Numbered from the stretch's first letter, positions 10,084 to 23,012 are shown. The stretch is DNA of 64,000 nt from Calycina herbarum (GCA_001414485.1 LLEY01000161.1:62001-126000), one strand, 5' to 3'. Numbers and translations are program-made. Notes: generated from the letters alone by a model not told the origin.

Positions 10084-11189
10084 TGCGTAGGCCGTAGGCT
10101 AAGCTCTAAGAGCAAGCAGTTCATCTACACGTCTTTGTTTAAGATATAGGTAAAAAAAAGAGCTTCTAAGATAAGCTAAAGCAGCTTTTAAGCTTTACAG
10201 CATATTATAACCAAGCCTTCAAGCTTTAAAGACAAGTCAAAGTAGCCTATAAAACATCCTACTCTCCTTCTCAGCTCTAAGGTTAGTAGCTGTCTGTCCC
10301 TGCCTTTCCGTAACCGGCGGAGCACTCCTCTCTGTCTATACGAATCTCTACTATCCGTTCAACAGCTAAAAAGGCACCTTTGTACGCTTTAAAAGCCGTG
10401 TTCTAGGGTGCCTATTCCTCTATCGAACGAGCCTGTTGTTGTCTAGCGCTTCTCTCTGTTCCTTCCTACTACTAAACTAATCCCTCTATCTTATATTTGT
10501 GATTTTCCTTCGATATACGTATGCCTTCGAGCGTTGTTCTCTCTATCCTTAGAGAGGGGTAAGCAGTCCCTCCCGAATCAGAGTATAAGACGCCTCGACA
10601 GAGTTTCTTCCTCTCTGACATATGTACTCCGAATTCCCTCTTCGCTGCCTTTCCGGCAGCAGGTAGGGGCAATACCTGCTCCGGGGGCCAGGTCTTACGC
10701 TCGTCGAGCCTTCGGTGAGTGTACCGTATGTTGTTGTAATCTGCAAATTGGTCCTACGTAACCTCTGCCTTGTCCTTAACTTGAATTCGTTATAAAATGA
10801 GTTGTAGACGCCCCAGATGGCGCCTCCTGTCTGTCCAAGTCTTGTCCGCCGCGTCTGTATATCCTTGTAATGCTTCGTTTAGGTATTGCTCGAGGGGTAG
10901 TATAGTGATTGTGGATAGGGTCTTCGCGTTGGTTTCGTTATTACTGTCGCTGTCACTGTCGTGAAAACTCTGCTTTCCTAGCCTCACCGCTAGTTCCACG
11001 GTCGTACCACGACGACGACGACGACGGCGACGATAACCCCTCGTGTACGCCTCTTATTAGCTTTCCGATAACATGATCGAAGGTTCGTAGCCAGCGCCTC
11101 GTACAGGCTGAGAGTTCGACTTTGCTGGCCGATCCCTATTATTATCAGTATCTTATATACTACTAAGTTCTTCGTCGTTTTCAATCTAA
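10084..11189 (-). other. Unidentified GC-richer block with a decayed minus-strand frame
   Basis: Unlike its neighbours this kilobase keeps many CA and TG dinucleotides, especially 10270-11150. On the minus strand two overlapping open stretches suggest one protein with a frameshift near 10790-10810. The upstream part contains QYLNEALQGYTDAADKTW and TDRRRHLG; the downstream part contains PLPAAGKAAKREFGVHM and SDSGGTAYPSLRIERTTLEG. A (GAC)n tract at about 11009-11035 would encode an arginine run on the minus strand. I do not recognise the family. It could be a captured host-gene piece or a transposon ORF. It directly abuts the gag part of a G4 fragment. Confidence 0.4.
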
Positions 11190-12708
11190 GTTCTATATCC
11201 TTACGCTTTAAGTTCCTCGTTTATAAGTTTAATACGATCAGTTAAAGCTACTTATTATTAAACAGTAGTATTAATTTATTTCTTTCTCTTAGAGTCTTTC
11301 TTCTTACTATACTTATTTACTCTATAACTAGGAAGGCCGTAGTTATAACACAAGTTCTACTCGCGTCGACGATTTCGCTCCTCTTAGGAAAGTCCTCCTT
11401 TCTTTAGAAAGGTTCTTTTTTATATAGCGTTTACCTCCTTACTATGCTTAGCGTAGGAGTGTTTCTACTTTCCTAACCTTTTACTTCTTTTCTCGTACTT
11501 AGGGTTACTCTTTCTAAATTCGTATAGACGGTTATCTAACTAGATAACTTCCTTAATTATACCTATAATAGTTAAGAACTATCTATTCTATTTAGCTATT
11601 TCCTTATAGATATATACTTTTAATCCTCTATAGAAAAGTTCTATAAGAGCGATAGTATTCTATTCTAACTTCGTTCTATATCGTTAGAATTCATTAGTAT
11701 AATCTATTACTAATCTAGTCTAGTATAATTCCAAAAGCTTATATATAGCGGTTCGAATCGTATTAAAGTCTTTAAAGACTTTTCTAATAGTTGTCTTAAA
11801 TCCTCTCTAAGATTTAAATATAATCTTAGTTAATTCTATCTTTCTATCTTTATCTTTATTCTTAAAGAAGTCTTCTAAATAAGGCTAAGCCTATTCTAAC
11901 GCTGATCCTCTAAGATAGGAGATAGCGAAGATAGTTTATAAATTATAATTATCTTCGAATTTGTCGGAATTAAAGTTAAAGTAGATATCTATTTAGAGAA
12001 GAAATAAGTCGAGTTCCTTTCGCTTCCTATAATACGTGTCTAGTATCTTAACTTTGATAGACTTAAGTGCTTCGATCTTATAGAGCTCGAGAGCGTCTAG
12101 TATACTAATATTGTCGTCGTTCCTAGTTAACTGTGTACTAGCAGGTGTTCTTCTAGTAACACTTCTAGATGTTCTTACGACGTTAGCTTAACTAGTATTT
12201 AAGCTAGCTACGGCGAGGGTTACTAGGGCTATAGCGACTAAACTTCTAAGCAGGTGCTTAAAGTGTAACGAAACTCAAACGAACTAAACAAAGATAACTA
12301 AGTCTCGAAGGTTAGTATATAGGTAAGAAGTATAGATACACCGGGTTGTTTACTTAGAAGTGAACTCGTTACTTATATTAAAGATATTAAATAAGATAAT
12401 AAGATTAATAACTAAAGTTAAGTACGAAGCTCCTATCTAATAGCAGATATACTAGTTATATATAGAACCCTTCGTACTATCCGGATCCCTTTATAAGGCT
12501 AGATTCTTAGATCTCTCTAGATCCGCTAAGGGATCTAATAGAATCTAACACGTGACTTCCAACGGTTATCTAACAGTGATCCTAGAATACCTAAATACCT
12601 CTATATTACTAATTCCCTCTTATACTACCTTCTATTTCCTAGATATTATACCTTATTCTATTAGAGCGCTATCTAGACTACTTACTACGTATAACGTGAT
12701 TCGTAATA
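11190..12708 (-). mobile_element. 5' fragment of gypsy element G4 (gag plus LTR)
   Basis: 11190-12262 matches the gag region of G4-M (48350-49390) in the same orientation, including the stretch around 11355 that encodes the zinc-knuckle region. 12264-12708 is the corresponding LTR in reverse (TGTAACGAAACTCAAACG to CGTAATA). The central part of this LTR differs from the other G4 LTRs, so it is a subfamily. Pol and the other LTR are absent; the fragment ends at the unidentified block on the left. It is strongly RIP-mutated. Confidence 0.75.
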
Positions 12709-12789
12709 CCGGCGTATCTATACTTCTTATCTATATATCAACCTTGGAGACTTAGTTACCTTTGTTTAGTTCGTTTAAGTTTCGTTATA
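12709..12789 (+). mobile_element. G4 LTR 3'-end fragment in inverted orientation
   Basis: Eighty-one bases (CCGGCGTATCTATACTTC to TTTCGTTATA) are the plus-oriented end of a G4 LTR, abutting the minus-oriented LTR at 12264-12708. Together they form an inverted repeat of about 80 bp (12264-12343 against 12709-12789) enclosing about 365 bp. Confidence 0.7.
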
Positions 12790-14097
12790 AACGTATAGCT
12801 ATAGCTGTAGCTATAGTAGATAGATACTTACTTATACGCTTTCTAGTCTTTTCTTCTATAATATCTTATAAGTCGTTGTCGACGCTACTAGTAAGAGTGT
12901 AAAAGAGGTCTATATCTCTCTTAGCTTAAAGTCTAATAATAGTAAGAGCTTATTAGAGGTTAATAGTTAACTTATTAAAAAGGTCGTTAACTCTATCTTA
13001 CTTTAGAGCTTTAGACTTATCTACTAGCTTCTAGAACTTTACTTAAAACTCGTAGAACGTCTCTTAAGCTATTCGTAGCTCTTAGTACTTCTTATAAGCC
13101 TTATTACAAACGTATAGACTAACTATAATATTATAGAGATAAGCTAGTATCTTGTTATAAGTAGTAAATCAGTCGTTAGTATCGAACTTATATTTTAGGT
13201 AAATATAATCACGTGCTTAGCTAGTAGTAGAGTAATATACTAGGTTTATCTTTACCTTCTTAGACTCGAAGTAGTTAATATTAATATATAGCTTTGCTAT
13301 AATTTCAGTCTCTTAGGTATTATACGTAATCTAGTTATCTTCTATTATAAACGTACGTGGATTCTCTACTCTACTAGTCTTCTTAGAAGACTAGGTAGTA
13401 GAAGTTTAAGCGATCTTTTCAGCTTTTAGCTCTATAGAGGTGTATTTATAGCGTACGTATATTTCTACTACTTAAGAGATAGATTCAGATCTAGTATTAA
13501 CTTTAAGATAGTAGATCTTTTCTATAAGAGTAGTTATCGTCTAAAAGATTTATTATAAAGCGTTATCGATAGAAAGAGAAGGAGGTAACCTAGACTTTGC
13601 TACTATAGAAGAGCTAGTAACTGCTTTACTAGTAGATAGAGGTAGTAGTACTATAGCTTTTAAAGAGATCTTTTAAGAGCTAGTATTAATAGTAGGTAGT
13701 AAAGATAAAGGCTCTTTATTTGATTACTTATCGAGCTAGCTAAGAAAGGAACGTCGGAGCTTATATAATAGTACGAAACGGATACTACTATAAAAGAGGT
13801 ATATAGAAGTACGTTCGATAGAATAATATATCCGAATACTAAGCTCTAATACGAAGGAAAAGACTAAATTAGTCTTTCCTTAAGAGAGAGTAAAGGTATC
13901 TATATATAAGAGAGCCGGATAATAATAAAAGTCTATATCGATCCGACTCTAATAATCCTGAAACTAAACCTATACTATAATCCTATTCCGTACGCTCGGT
14001 ATCTACTGTTCCGTACCTATCTATACCGTACTATACTCGGCACGTATTCTTAGCTGTTCTAATAGCTCGGTAATTCTATTAATAGCTGGCTATTATA
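12790..14097 (-). mobile_element. 5' fragment of a G2-like gypsy element (gag plus LTR)
   Basis: 13764-14097 (334 bp) is a diverged, reverse-oriented G2-type LTR, beginning TATAATAGTACGAAAC and ending GGCTATTATA. To its left the minus strand reads as a retroviral-type gag with many RIP stops, including RDYIYLKYKFDTNDQF, AYLYNIIVSLYVCNKAYKKY and ETFYEFQVKFQKLVDKSKAL. Pol is absent. The fragment abuts the inverted G4 LTR piece. Confidence 0.65.
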
Positions 14098-15190
14098 GCT
14101 TATTACTATATATAAAGAGATTTACTATAAGGTAAATATGTTTTCGTTTATAAACAGTGTTATCTGTTTTAGGATATTCGTCTGCCTTCCTAGGCGAGAG
14201 TATAAGTTTAGTTTTAGTATAATAGCTCTTTATAAATATACTAAAAGAGATACTTATAGAATATCACCTATATTCGAAGAAAACTAAACTAAAGAGAGAA
14301 GAGGAGAGTTAGTACGCTCTGTCTCTATTTATATATACTAAGCGAGACTTCGGTAGAACCTCGGCACGTGATCCAGTCGTATATAACTAGGACTGTTATA
14401 GTATTTAATAAAGATATTAATCTTAGTATATTATATTATTATATTCTAGAACGTAATACTTATATTATCTATTAGTCTATAGTTAGTATATTATATTATA
14501 AGTAAGATAGTATTATAAGAAGAGAGTTATATATACTATATTAGAGAGAGTATAGATATATAATCTATAAGAACCTAGTAAGTATACTAAGCCGCTTTAT
14601 CTACTTTAAAAGTGTTATATATAGTAGTAGCTAGTTAGACGAGATCTTTTAGCTATATAATATTCTAATAGACTTATAAAGAATAGAGATATTAGCTATG
14701 TCCGACTTTAGATCTAAAAGTAGCTACTTATAAGTAGATAAGATTTAATTAATCTCTATTAATTAGATTAAATTAGATTAATCTAATTAATTTACTTAAT
14801 TAATAATAAAGTAATTATTCTTAAAATCCGGTTTTTTTCTTTCTCTTCTTTAGTCTCTTCCTCTATATAGAATAGTTAGATCTATTAATTTTCTACTAAC
14901 TTAAAGAAAAGAACTTTTAACTTAAGTTAGTATAGAATCTTACTATATAAAAGATAGATATAGTTACTTACTTCTCTTTTAACTCTCTTCTTTAAAGCAG
15001 TATAGTCTTAGTATATAGTAAGAGCTTATATTTATTATTATATAATTAATAGATAATTTATTAAAGCTATTATTAAAGAAGTTACGTAGAATAGAGTAGA
15101 AAGAAGATCTCGCTTAAGCTCTCGACAGTTCTAGAACTCTATACTAATACCTCGGTCTAAGCTCTAATATCTCTAGCCTAGTTATATATA
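14098..15190. other. AT-rich RIP-eroded sequence without genes
   Basis: I find no coding signal. Near 14745-14815 there is an AT-only run with repeated ATTAGATTA/TAATCTAAT units that are partly self-complementary, like those at 29900-29990 beyond the other end of copy B. Two flanking TA bases at 15189-15190 are the target site of copy B. Confidence 0.5.
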
Positions 15191-15630
15191 ACGTAGTTTA
15201 TTAGAACCTGGATTATATTAGAAACCGGATTAATTTTAGCGAATTCCTAACTCTCTTCCTTTATAACGCGTTTTTTCTACTATATATTATATTAGTTATT
15301 CTATAAGAATTAAAAATCATTCTAGCTATCGAGGCTATTTAAATATCTAAAAAGCTAAGCTATTAGAAGGCTATAAAACTTTATAGAGTACTCTTTTCTA
15401 TATTAAATAGTAGAATAAACGGCTAAACTACTCTCTCTAAGCGACGGCTAGTAAACGTTAAATTATCTAAGCTAGAAGAGGAAGTAATTATTTAGAATAT
15501 ACTTGATCTAGATTTAAGAGAGTTTACACTCTAGCTAGGTAGTATAGAAGATATAGTAAATTATATACTTAAATCGCGAGAGAGAAAACGCGTTAGTAAG
15601 CTCTAAGTATATCGATTTATATAACGATAA

Positions 15631-15862
15631 TATTACGGCGCTGGTCTATAACACGTGATTCTCGGTCCTATACGTGACCGTTAGAGCCGCAACGCTTGGA
15701 CGGATTTATAACGAGATTAAAGGCTCTTTATAGTTAGTAGGAATACCTCTTTTTCGTAGAGTATATATTCCGTATTCCCTCGTTCTTAGAACTATAGCTT
15801 TAAATTCTCGAATATATATATATATACTCTTATACCTTTGCCTTCAGATATAGATTATAATA
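15631..15862 (+). repeat. G1 5' LTR (232 bp)
   Basis: Nearly identical to 22781-23012, with differences that are mostly C/T or G/A. It contains a CACGTG at 15652, a short TA microsatellite near 15818-15828 and the end GATTATAATA. Confidence 0.88.
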
Positions 15863-16850
15863 TTATTTAAAGCTTAACTCTTTTTACTCCCTACGAAGGA
15901 TTATAATATCGACTAGATTCTACGCTTATAATAGCTAGAAGATCTTACACTCGTAATAGTATAATTACAACCCTCCTTCTCTGCCTATAACAGCCTCTCT
16001 TCCTATAAACGGATCTCTCGAGTATCTCTACGTCTATAACGACTTATCTCCTCGAAAGACACGTCTATAACAGCCTATATAACCTTTTTTATAACCTCTC
16101 TCTACCTTCTCCTCCTTCCTTTCTAATAATATAATAGCCGACACTTAAAGTAGTCGTAGTAGAAAAGAGAAGACACCTACTAGCTTGTCTCGAACCGAGC
16201 CTTAATAACCGGATAACACCTCTAGAGTCGCCTCTCCCTCGCCTGTCTCCTCTATAATAAGCGAGCCTTCTATAGACGAAAACGTTCGTTTATAGACTAA
16301 AATCCTCTCTTTATATACGTAACTCTACTAAACCCCGTTGCTTATAAACTACTCTAATAACCCTCTCCTAAGCCGCGAGTATATATAAGCCCTTCGAGAG
16401 ACTACTACCGACTCCTCCTATTCCCGATTTAGTTCCGACAATTCTACTTATAAGTTCTAAGATAGCGAGAAACTTAAGAACGGCATCTCTCTATTATATA
16501 AGGCCTGGCGGATTATCCTAGCTAGTAAAATAAGAAAGAACCTCTTCGAGAACGAATAAGACAAACTTATCTTCGTCTTTATAGCTACTTCTAGCGTAGT
16601 ATAAGAGCACCTGGAACCACAGATGGATTTCGGTTCTCTTACCTTATTTATAGACGTTATAGATATACTTATATATCTAGATACCTTGTTCGTAGATAGT
16701 AACGAAGCTATAGAGGCTTGTAAGGTCTTCTGTAAACTCTTAATATAAGAGGACGAGACTTTTACTATATTTAAAGCAACCTTCTTAAGCCTTACGACTA
16801 AGGCTTATATCCTGTTAAGTAAGTGGTCCGAAGATTTATACTAGAAGTGT

Positions 16851-17799
16851 TATAAAAATGCTTTTATTATGCCTTAAACCTCTTAAATAGAGGAAGAGAA
16901 AAGATGTATTTATATACAAATTTACAATTCTAGAATGTTCTAGATCACGTGTTACTGATTCTAAGCGATTCCAGCAACACTCTCTCTGAATTAGTATACA
17001 CCCTGAATCAGTATATAGGGATAGATACCCTGGAGTAAAAAACCCTTCTTCTAAATTCCAGTAGACCTCTAATAGAAGGGGAAAACCATAGGTATATAAG
17101 TAAACTGTACGTCTTTTACCCGAGTATTTAGAGAGGTAGGATGTTCCTCCGGTTCTTATTTTATAAGGAGACCGACTCCTTCGGTTTTTGTTTTATAAGG
17201 AGACCGACTCCTTATACGTATAGGTGCTTTGATTACGTAGGTTGCCTAGCTATTCTAGTCTTATCCAGATCTGCGGGAGAACACAGCATTTTTGCAACAT
17301 AGTAGCAATGCAGGTTCTATACAAAGTCCTTATAGACTGTATAGTAAGAGGCTGCAAATGCTGTGTTCTCCCGCAGATCTGGATAAGACTAGAATAGCTA
17401 GGCAACCTGTGTAATTAAAGCACCTGTACGTATAAGGAGTCGGTCTCCTTATAAAACAAAAACCGAAGGAGTCGGTCTCCTTATAAAATAAGAACCGGAG
17501 GAATATCCTACCTCTCTAAATACTCGGGTAAAAGACGTACAGTTTACTTATATACCTATGGTTTTCCCCTTCTGTTAGAGGTCCACTGGAATTTAGAAGG
17601 AGGGTTTTTTACTCCAGAGTATCTATCCCTATATACTAATTCAGGGTGTATACTGATTCAGGGGGAGTGTTGCTGGAATCGCTTAGAATCAGTAACACGT
17701 GATCTAGAACATTCTAGAATTGTAAATTTGTATATAAATACATCCTTTCTCTTCCTCTATTTAAGAGGTTTAAGGTATAATAAAAGCATTTTTGTAATA
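16851..17799. mobile_element. Foldback element: 950-bp near-perfect palindrome
   Basis: The arms are 16851-17296 and 17352-17799, inverted copies of about 450 bp around a 55-bp loop. I count about 16 mismatches, all transitions. Each arm ends TTACAAAAATGC and contains two tandem hairpins of the AAGGAGACCGACTCCTT type plus one CACGTG. The right arm carries GATTCAGGGGGAG directly followed by TGTTGCTGGAATCG, which looks like a polypurine tract joined to an LTR start, then a TATAAATA box and AATAAAA near its end. It sits in G1 gag. The surrounding G1 is heavily RIP-mutated while this block keeps many CA/TG, so it is probably younger. I could not define a clear target duplication. Confidence 0.85.
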
Positions 17800-20700
17800 A
17801 GAAGCTTATACCAGCTCTCTAAGTAAGTATCTCGCTAGTCTGAATTACTCTAGTAACCTTTAACCAGTTATATAATAGTTATTACTCTGTCTATTAAGAC
17901 GGGGTAACTATTAAGGAACGCCTTATAGCTTGCTACAACCGCTGTCTACTTATAAGAGGTTTCTCTGCCGGCTACGAATCAACTTACTAACTTCTAGCTC
18001 TACGTACTACTATTAGTTATCCGCTAACCCAAAGCCCGGTCTATTACTCTCTAGTTACGGACCGTAAGACTCCTTTGCCTACTCGTAAGAGTACGACTCC
18101 TGTCTAGGATATAGCAGACGTTATCTGTTATAATTACGATAAACCTAGGCACTACGCTAGTAAATGCCCTCTTCCTCGAAAACCCTCTACAGCTATTAAG
18201 CTATTAGAAGACGCTGAAAACTCGCTTATAGACTTCTATAGACTATAAGCGTCTAGAGAAGAATCGGCTAATAAGGAACTCGTCTATAAGGACTTAGGAA
18301 AAGAACAGCTCTAAAGCAAGTCTCCTCTTTAGAGTAAAATAAACTTAGATCTCAACCTCTTAATCTAAGTTATATAATAGACAGAAAGGCTTTTATAACT
18401 ATATATACTTTAATTAAGAATAGATATACTTTTAATACTACTAGACTTATTAATACTAGAGCGAATAAATAGTTATTTATTAACATAGCTTTAGCTAACT
18501 AGTTAAGTTAATATTATAGATAGACTACGGAAAAGCTATTATATATAATATTAATTATAGAGTTTAATAGACATAAAGGACTAGCGATTACTCGTGTTAT
18601 TTGCTTAATATTAAGTATCGATAGATAATAGTTTACTAATATACTCTTCCTAATTACTAATATCAGCGGATATAATATTATTATCAGCTATTAATAGCTT
18701 ACGAACGTAAACGTAAAGTTAGTAGTCTATAGCTATAAGATTAAGTAGCTAGAATCTCTTCCTCTAGTTCGTCGATTTAATTACTTAGTACCTATTACTA
18801 GGGAATCGATAACTATCTCTCTACTAGACCTCTAAGCTTAGAAGGATATAGAGAACCGCGACCTCTGCTAGTATAATAGTAAGGTAGGAATAGAGTAGAG
18901 AAGTAGTCTATTCGTGGTTATTAACGCGAAAACTAAGGTAAAGAGCGAAGACAGCTCTAAACGATGCTAATATACAGGATTCTGCCAGGCGGTGAGGAGT
19001 CACGTGTCAGGTCTAAAACCAGAACTGCTATAGTCTTAAACTAGAACTGTCACAGCTGGAATACTATAGAGGAACCTATATTAATCTATTCGATACTACC
19101 TCGAAGCTAGTACTAAACCCCGCTACTAGTTACTCTCGAGGAAATTCTAGACGAAAGCTTTTAATAAGACCTCGTCTCTGCTTAGAATAGAATATAGGTT
19201 CTTATTCTTAACCGCTAACAACGTCGTCGATCCTCCTTAGGAAAACGTTCAGTTATAGACTATAAAGCGGCTATAAGCTCGCTTATAGACATCTATAAAC
19301 CTACGGAAGACTTCGCTATTAATATCTATTATATTAGAGCTACCGCTTTTAAACTTAACCTTTAAAAGCGCGATAACGAAGTCTTCTCTACTAGCTTATA
19401 AGAGATCGACTATGCTCTTATAGACAGGTTATATATAGAGCTCTCTTTAGTAGATTACGCTTTAGACGAACAACTAGTAGAATAGAACGTTTACTAGGAA
19501 TACACGGACTTTAAGAATGTCTTTTTAAAGAGAGCTTTAGACGAGCTTCCTCTGCTACGAAACTAAGTCAACTACTAGATCGAACTTATAGGTCTAAATA
19601 CCCTATTATATAGCCTGTTATATAGGATAACAACTAAGGAACTTCTAGCTATAAAGTAGTATATCCTCGATAACCTCGATAAAGGGTTTATTATTCCTAG
19701 CTACGCCTCTTTCGCCTCTCTAGTACTGTTTATAAAGAAGCCTAATAGAAGCTTACAGCTCTATATCGACTACTAGAAACTTAATAACCTTACTCGTAAG
19801 AACCAGCACTCTCTTCCGCTAATCGACGAAACTCTTACACGAATCACTAGTACTTAAATCCTTATAAAGCTCGACATTTATTAAGCTTTTAACTATATAT
19901 ATATAGAACTAGAGTTAGAAGAACTTATAACCTTTTAGACCCGTTATAGCACGTTCAAATATAAGGTATTATCTTTCAGCTTAACCAACGGTTCTACTAC
20001 GTACTAGAGGTATATAAATAGCGTTCTTATAGAATATCTCGATAACTTTTATATAGCTTACCTTAACAACATTCTTATATACTTTAATAATAAGCTCGAA
20101 TATATTAAACACGTTTATAAGGTCTTAGAACAGCTCTATAAAGCTAGACTATAAGTAGATATTAAGAAGACAGAGTTCTATATTACTCGTATAAAGTACC
20201 TTAGTTTTATTATCTCTATAGACAGAATCAAAGTCGACCTAGAGAAGATCTTAGTAATCGTTTCCTAGAAATATCCTAGTACTATTAAGAGTATCTAGTT
20301 CTTTCTAGGTTTTTATAACTTCTACTAACGTTTTATTTAGGATTATAGACAGATTACTCGTCTACTAAACTATCTTATAAGTAAGGAAGTACTGTTTAAG
20401 TTCGACTTAGAATATAAGAAGGCTTTTAACACGTTAAAAGAAGCCTTAGTTACCGCCTCTCTCTTATACCACTTTACAGCTGATTTAGAGACTATAGTTA
20501 AGACTAACGCTTCTGACGGAGTAGTTACAGCTATAATATTATAACGTATATCTAAAACCGAACCGTAGAGACCTATAGACTACTTCTCGAAGACGATAAA
20601 CCCTGTTAAGCTAAACTACCAAATCTACGATAAGGAGATGTTAGCTATTATACGCTCTTTTAGATAATAGCGAGCGGATCTTACTTAGACTAGCTCCTAG

Positions 20701-21887
20701 ATTAAGGTCTTCACCGATTATAAGGCTTTAGAGTACTTTATAACCTCTAAAACCTTGAACTAGTAGTAAGCGAGATAGGCAGAGTTTCTATTAGAGTTCT
20801 ATTTTATAATTACGTTTTAATCTAGTAAGTAGAACGAGAAAACAGATACGCTAATACGCCGAGACTAAGACGTTAACTCGTAGAACGACCTAAAAGCGTC
20901 TATAAGACAACAAACCTTACTTATGTCTGATTAGTTAGATCTACGTATTACTACTCGATTAGAACCTCTTATAACGTTAGCCCTAGTTACCTTAGAACCC
21001 TCGTTTAACCTTGTCGACTAGTTACTTACTACTAACTATAACTCTTCAGACTTAGAAGACGACCGAACGAAAGCTACCCGCGGATACTAAAACTGGATAA
21101 TAGAGAACAGCTTACTTCTTTAGCAAAAGAGACTCGTAGTTCCTAATTAAGATACCTTATAGACGGACCTAATCTGTAAGGCTTACGTATAAGTATCTAC
21201 GGCTCACCTTAGACAGACAAAGACGGTAGCTATCCTCGCCCGTAGATACTAGTAGAAAGGTTTATAGACGTCTATAGAAACCTATATTAGTAACTACGGA
21301 GACTGTCGACGTGCTACGGTTCCTCGCGACTATAAACCTAGGTTTTTATACTCGTTACCAGTTCTAGAACGTCTCTAGCAGTATATTACTATAGACTATA
21401 AGTCTTTCCCTGCTGATAAACAAGGTTATAATACCTTATAAGTAGTTATAGATCGTCTAACTAAGTAATCGATCTCGATCCCCTGTCTAAAGACAGTTAT
21501 AGCCTAAGATATAGCTCGAATATATATTACGTAGATCTATCGAACCTACGGCTATTTATAAAGCATTGTTTTATACTATAGACTATAGTTTATTTCTTCT
21601 TTCTAGTCTAAATTCTATAGAATCCTTAGTATAAAGCTTAAGCTATCTACTGCTTTCTACCTATAAACTAATAGATAAACCGAAATCATAAACTAATAGA
21701 TTAATTAATATCTATAGCCTTTTATTAGTTACTATTAGAACAACTAGAGCAAACTTGTCTCTATTCTAGACTACGCTTAGCTTACGCTTCTATACGAGAG
21801 TCTAGGTAGGCTCTCGCTCTTTAAAGTAATTAACAGATACGTAGCTACTACGTTCTTTAATTAGAACTGTCTAGATAAATCTATAAC

Positions 21888-22081
21888 TGTGACAGACGTG
21901 CTTTAGTAGACAAAGGCAGAACAAACAACACTCTATTCTTAGGACAAAAGACGAGGAGAGCAGAAGAGCTCGAGAGAACCGGGAACTAAATACAAGTCCT
22001 GCAACGCTAGTGCGTACGCTAGTACTAGCGTGCATCTAAGCGAACATGTGACATCTAGCCTTCGTAACTATAACTGTTATA
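21888..22081 (+). mobile_element. Solo LTR inside G1 pol (194 bp)
   Basis: The sequence TGTGACAGACGTGC to ACTGTTATA interrupts G1. The minus-strand G1 copy near 51140-51165 lacks it and reads straight through (TATAACAGTCTACGAACAG on its coding strand). The flanks ATAAC (21883-21887) and GTAAC (22082-22086) form a target duplication with one transition. No other copy is in the window. Confidence 0.75.
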
Positions 22082-22780
22082 GTAACGGTCTACGAACAGC
22101 TTAACCGGACCGATATAGAGGCACTTATATAGAGAATATACGACACTTAGACTATAGCAAAGGAATTAGTTAGTAAAGTATAAGACCGCTATAAAAGGTC
22201 CGCGAACCGGATTCGAAGAGCGGTAGACTTTAACGTAGACGACTTTGTTTAAGTATCGACTCGTAATTAGAAGACAGACCGGCTAAGCTATAAGCTAGAT
22301 AGACGAAACGAGGGTCCGTTCTAGATTATAGCCTGCGAAGGACACTCTTTCCGGCTCGAACTGCTAGACCACTTCCGTATATACCCTGTATTCCACCTGT
22401 CACTGCTCTGTAAGGCCGCTATAGATCTGTTACCTAGATAGGTAAACGAACCACCTCTGCTAATACAGGTTATAGATTAGGAAGAGTAGGAAGTAGAAGA
22501 AGTCTTAGCTATAAAAGTAGTTCGTAGAAAGCTCTAATACAGGGTTCAATAGTTAGGCTATAACTCTAACCTATAGTAGTATCCGGCCTTGAATTTTAAG
22601 TATTGTCTATATAAATTACACGATTTTCACCTCGCTAATCTAGCCCGTGCTAGTCTGCTAAGGGCTTTATAAAGCTAGATATAAGCGTAGGAAGACGGAA
22701 TAGACAATTACGATTATCTAACAGACGATTCAGCTGTAATATAAAGCTTATAGATAAGCTTTTTCTAAAAGAGGGGGTAA

Positions 22781-23012
22781 TATTACGGCGCTGGTCCGTA
22801 ACACGTGATTCTCGGTCCTACACGTGACCGTCAGAGCCGCAACGCTTGGACGGATTTATAACAAGATTAAAAGCTCTTTATAGTTAGTAGGAATACCTCT
22901 TTTTTATAGAGTATATATTCCGCATTCCCTTGTTCTTAGAACTATAGCTTTAAATTCTCGAATATATATATATATACTCTTATACCTTTGTCTTTAGATA
23001 TAGATCGTAATA
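22781..23012 (+). repeat. G1 3' LTR (232 bp)
   Basis: Same length as the 5' LTR. It retains two CACGTG motifs (around 22802 and 22823). Ends with GATCGTAATA followed by the GATAA duplication. Confidence 0.88.

Larger units (their letters stand above)
15863..22780 (+). pseudogene. G1 gag-pol, RIP-inactivated
   Basis: Reading through stops, gag-like sequence fills about 15890-18120 (interrupted by the foldback), ending with a CCHC zinc knuckle near 18125-18165 (CYNYDKPRHYASKCP). A protease region follows. Reverse transcriptase spans about 19640-20330: GFIIPSYASFASLVLFIKKP, KLDIYQAFNYI, and AYLNNILIYF where the YxDD box is mutated. RNase H, a zinc-binding H2C2 integrase N-terminus (near 21190-21310), an integrase core with IDRLTKQS and a chromodomain-like tail (to about 22775) complete the Ty3/gypsy order. 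No long open frame survives. The element would copy itself through an RNA intermediate if intact. Confidence 0.82.
15631..23012 (+). mobile_element. Ty3/gypsy retrotransposon G1, complete but RIP-mutated
   Basis: It is bounded by LTRs of 232 bp and by the 5-bp duplication GATAA (15626-15630, 23013-23017). Copy C shows the empty site (ATAACGATAACC). The ends read TATTACGG and CGTAATA, as expected for TG...CA after RIP. A polypurine tract (AAAAGAGGGGG) precedes the 3' LTR at about 22766-22778. It carries gag, pol and chromodomain-like remains and is enlarged by a 950-bp foldback element (16851-17799) and a solo LTR (21888-22081). A minus-strand copy of the same family is at 50223-60168. Confidence 0.88.

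Noticed and set aside
12552..12755. 67-codon plus-strand frame
   Set aside because: It crosses the junction between two inverted LTR fragments, so it is a chance frame in AT-rich DNA.
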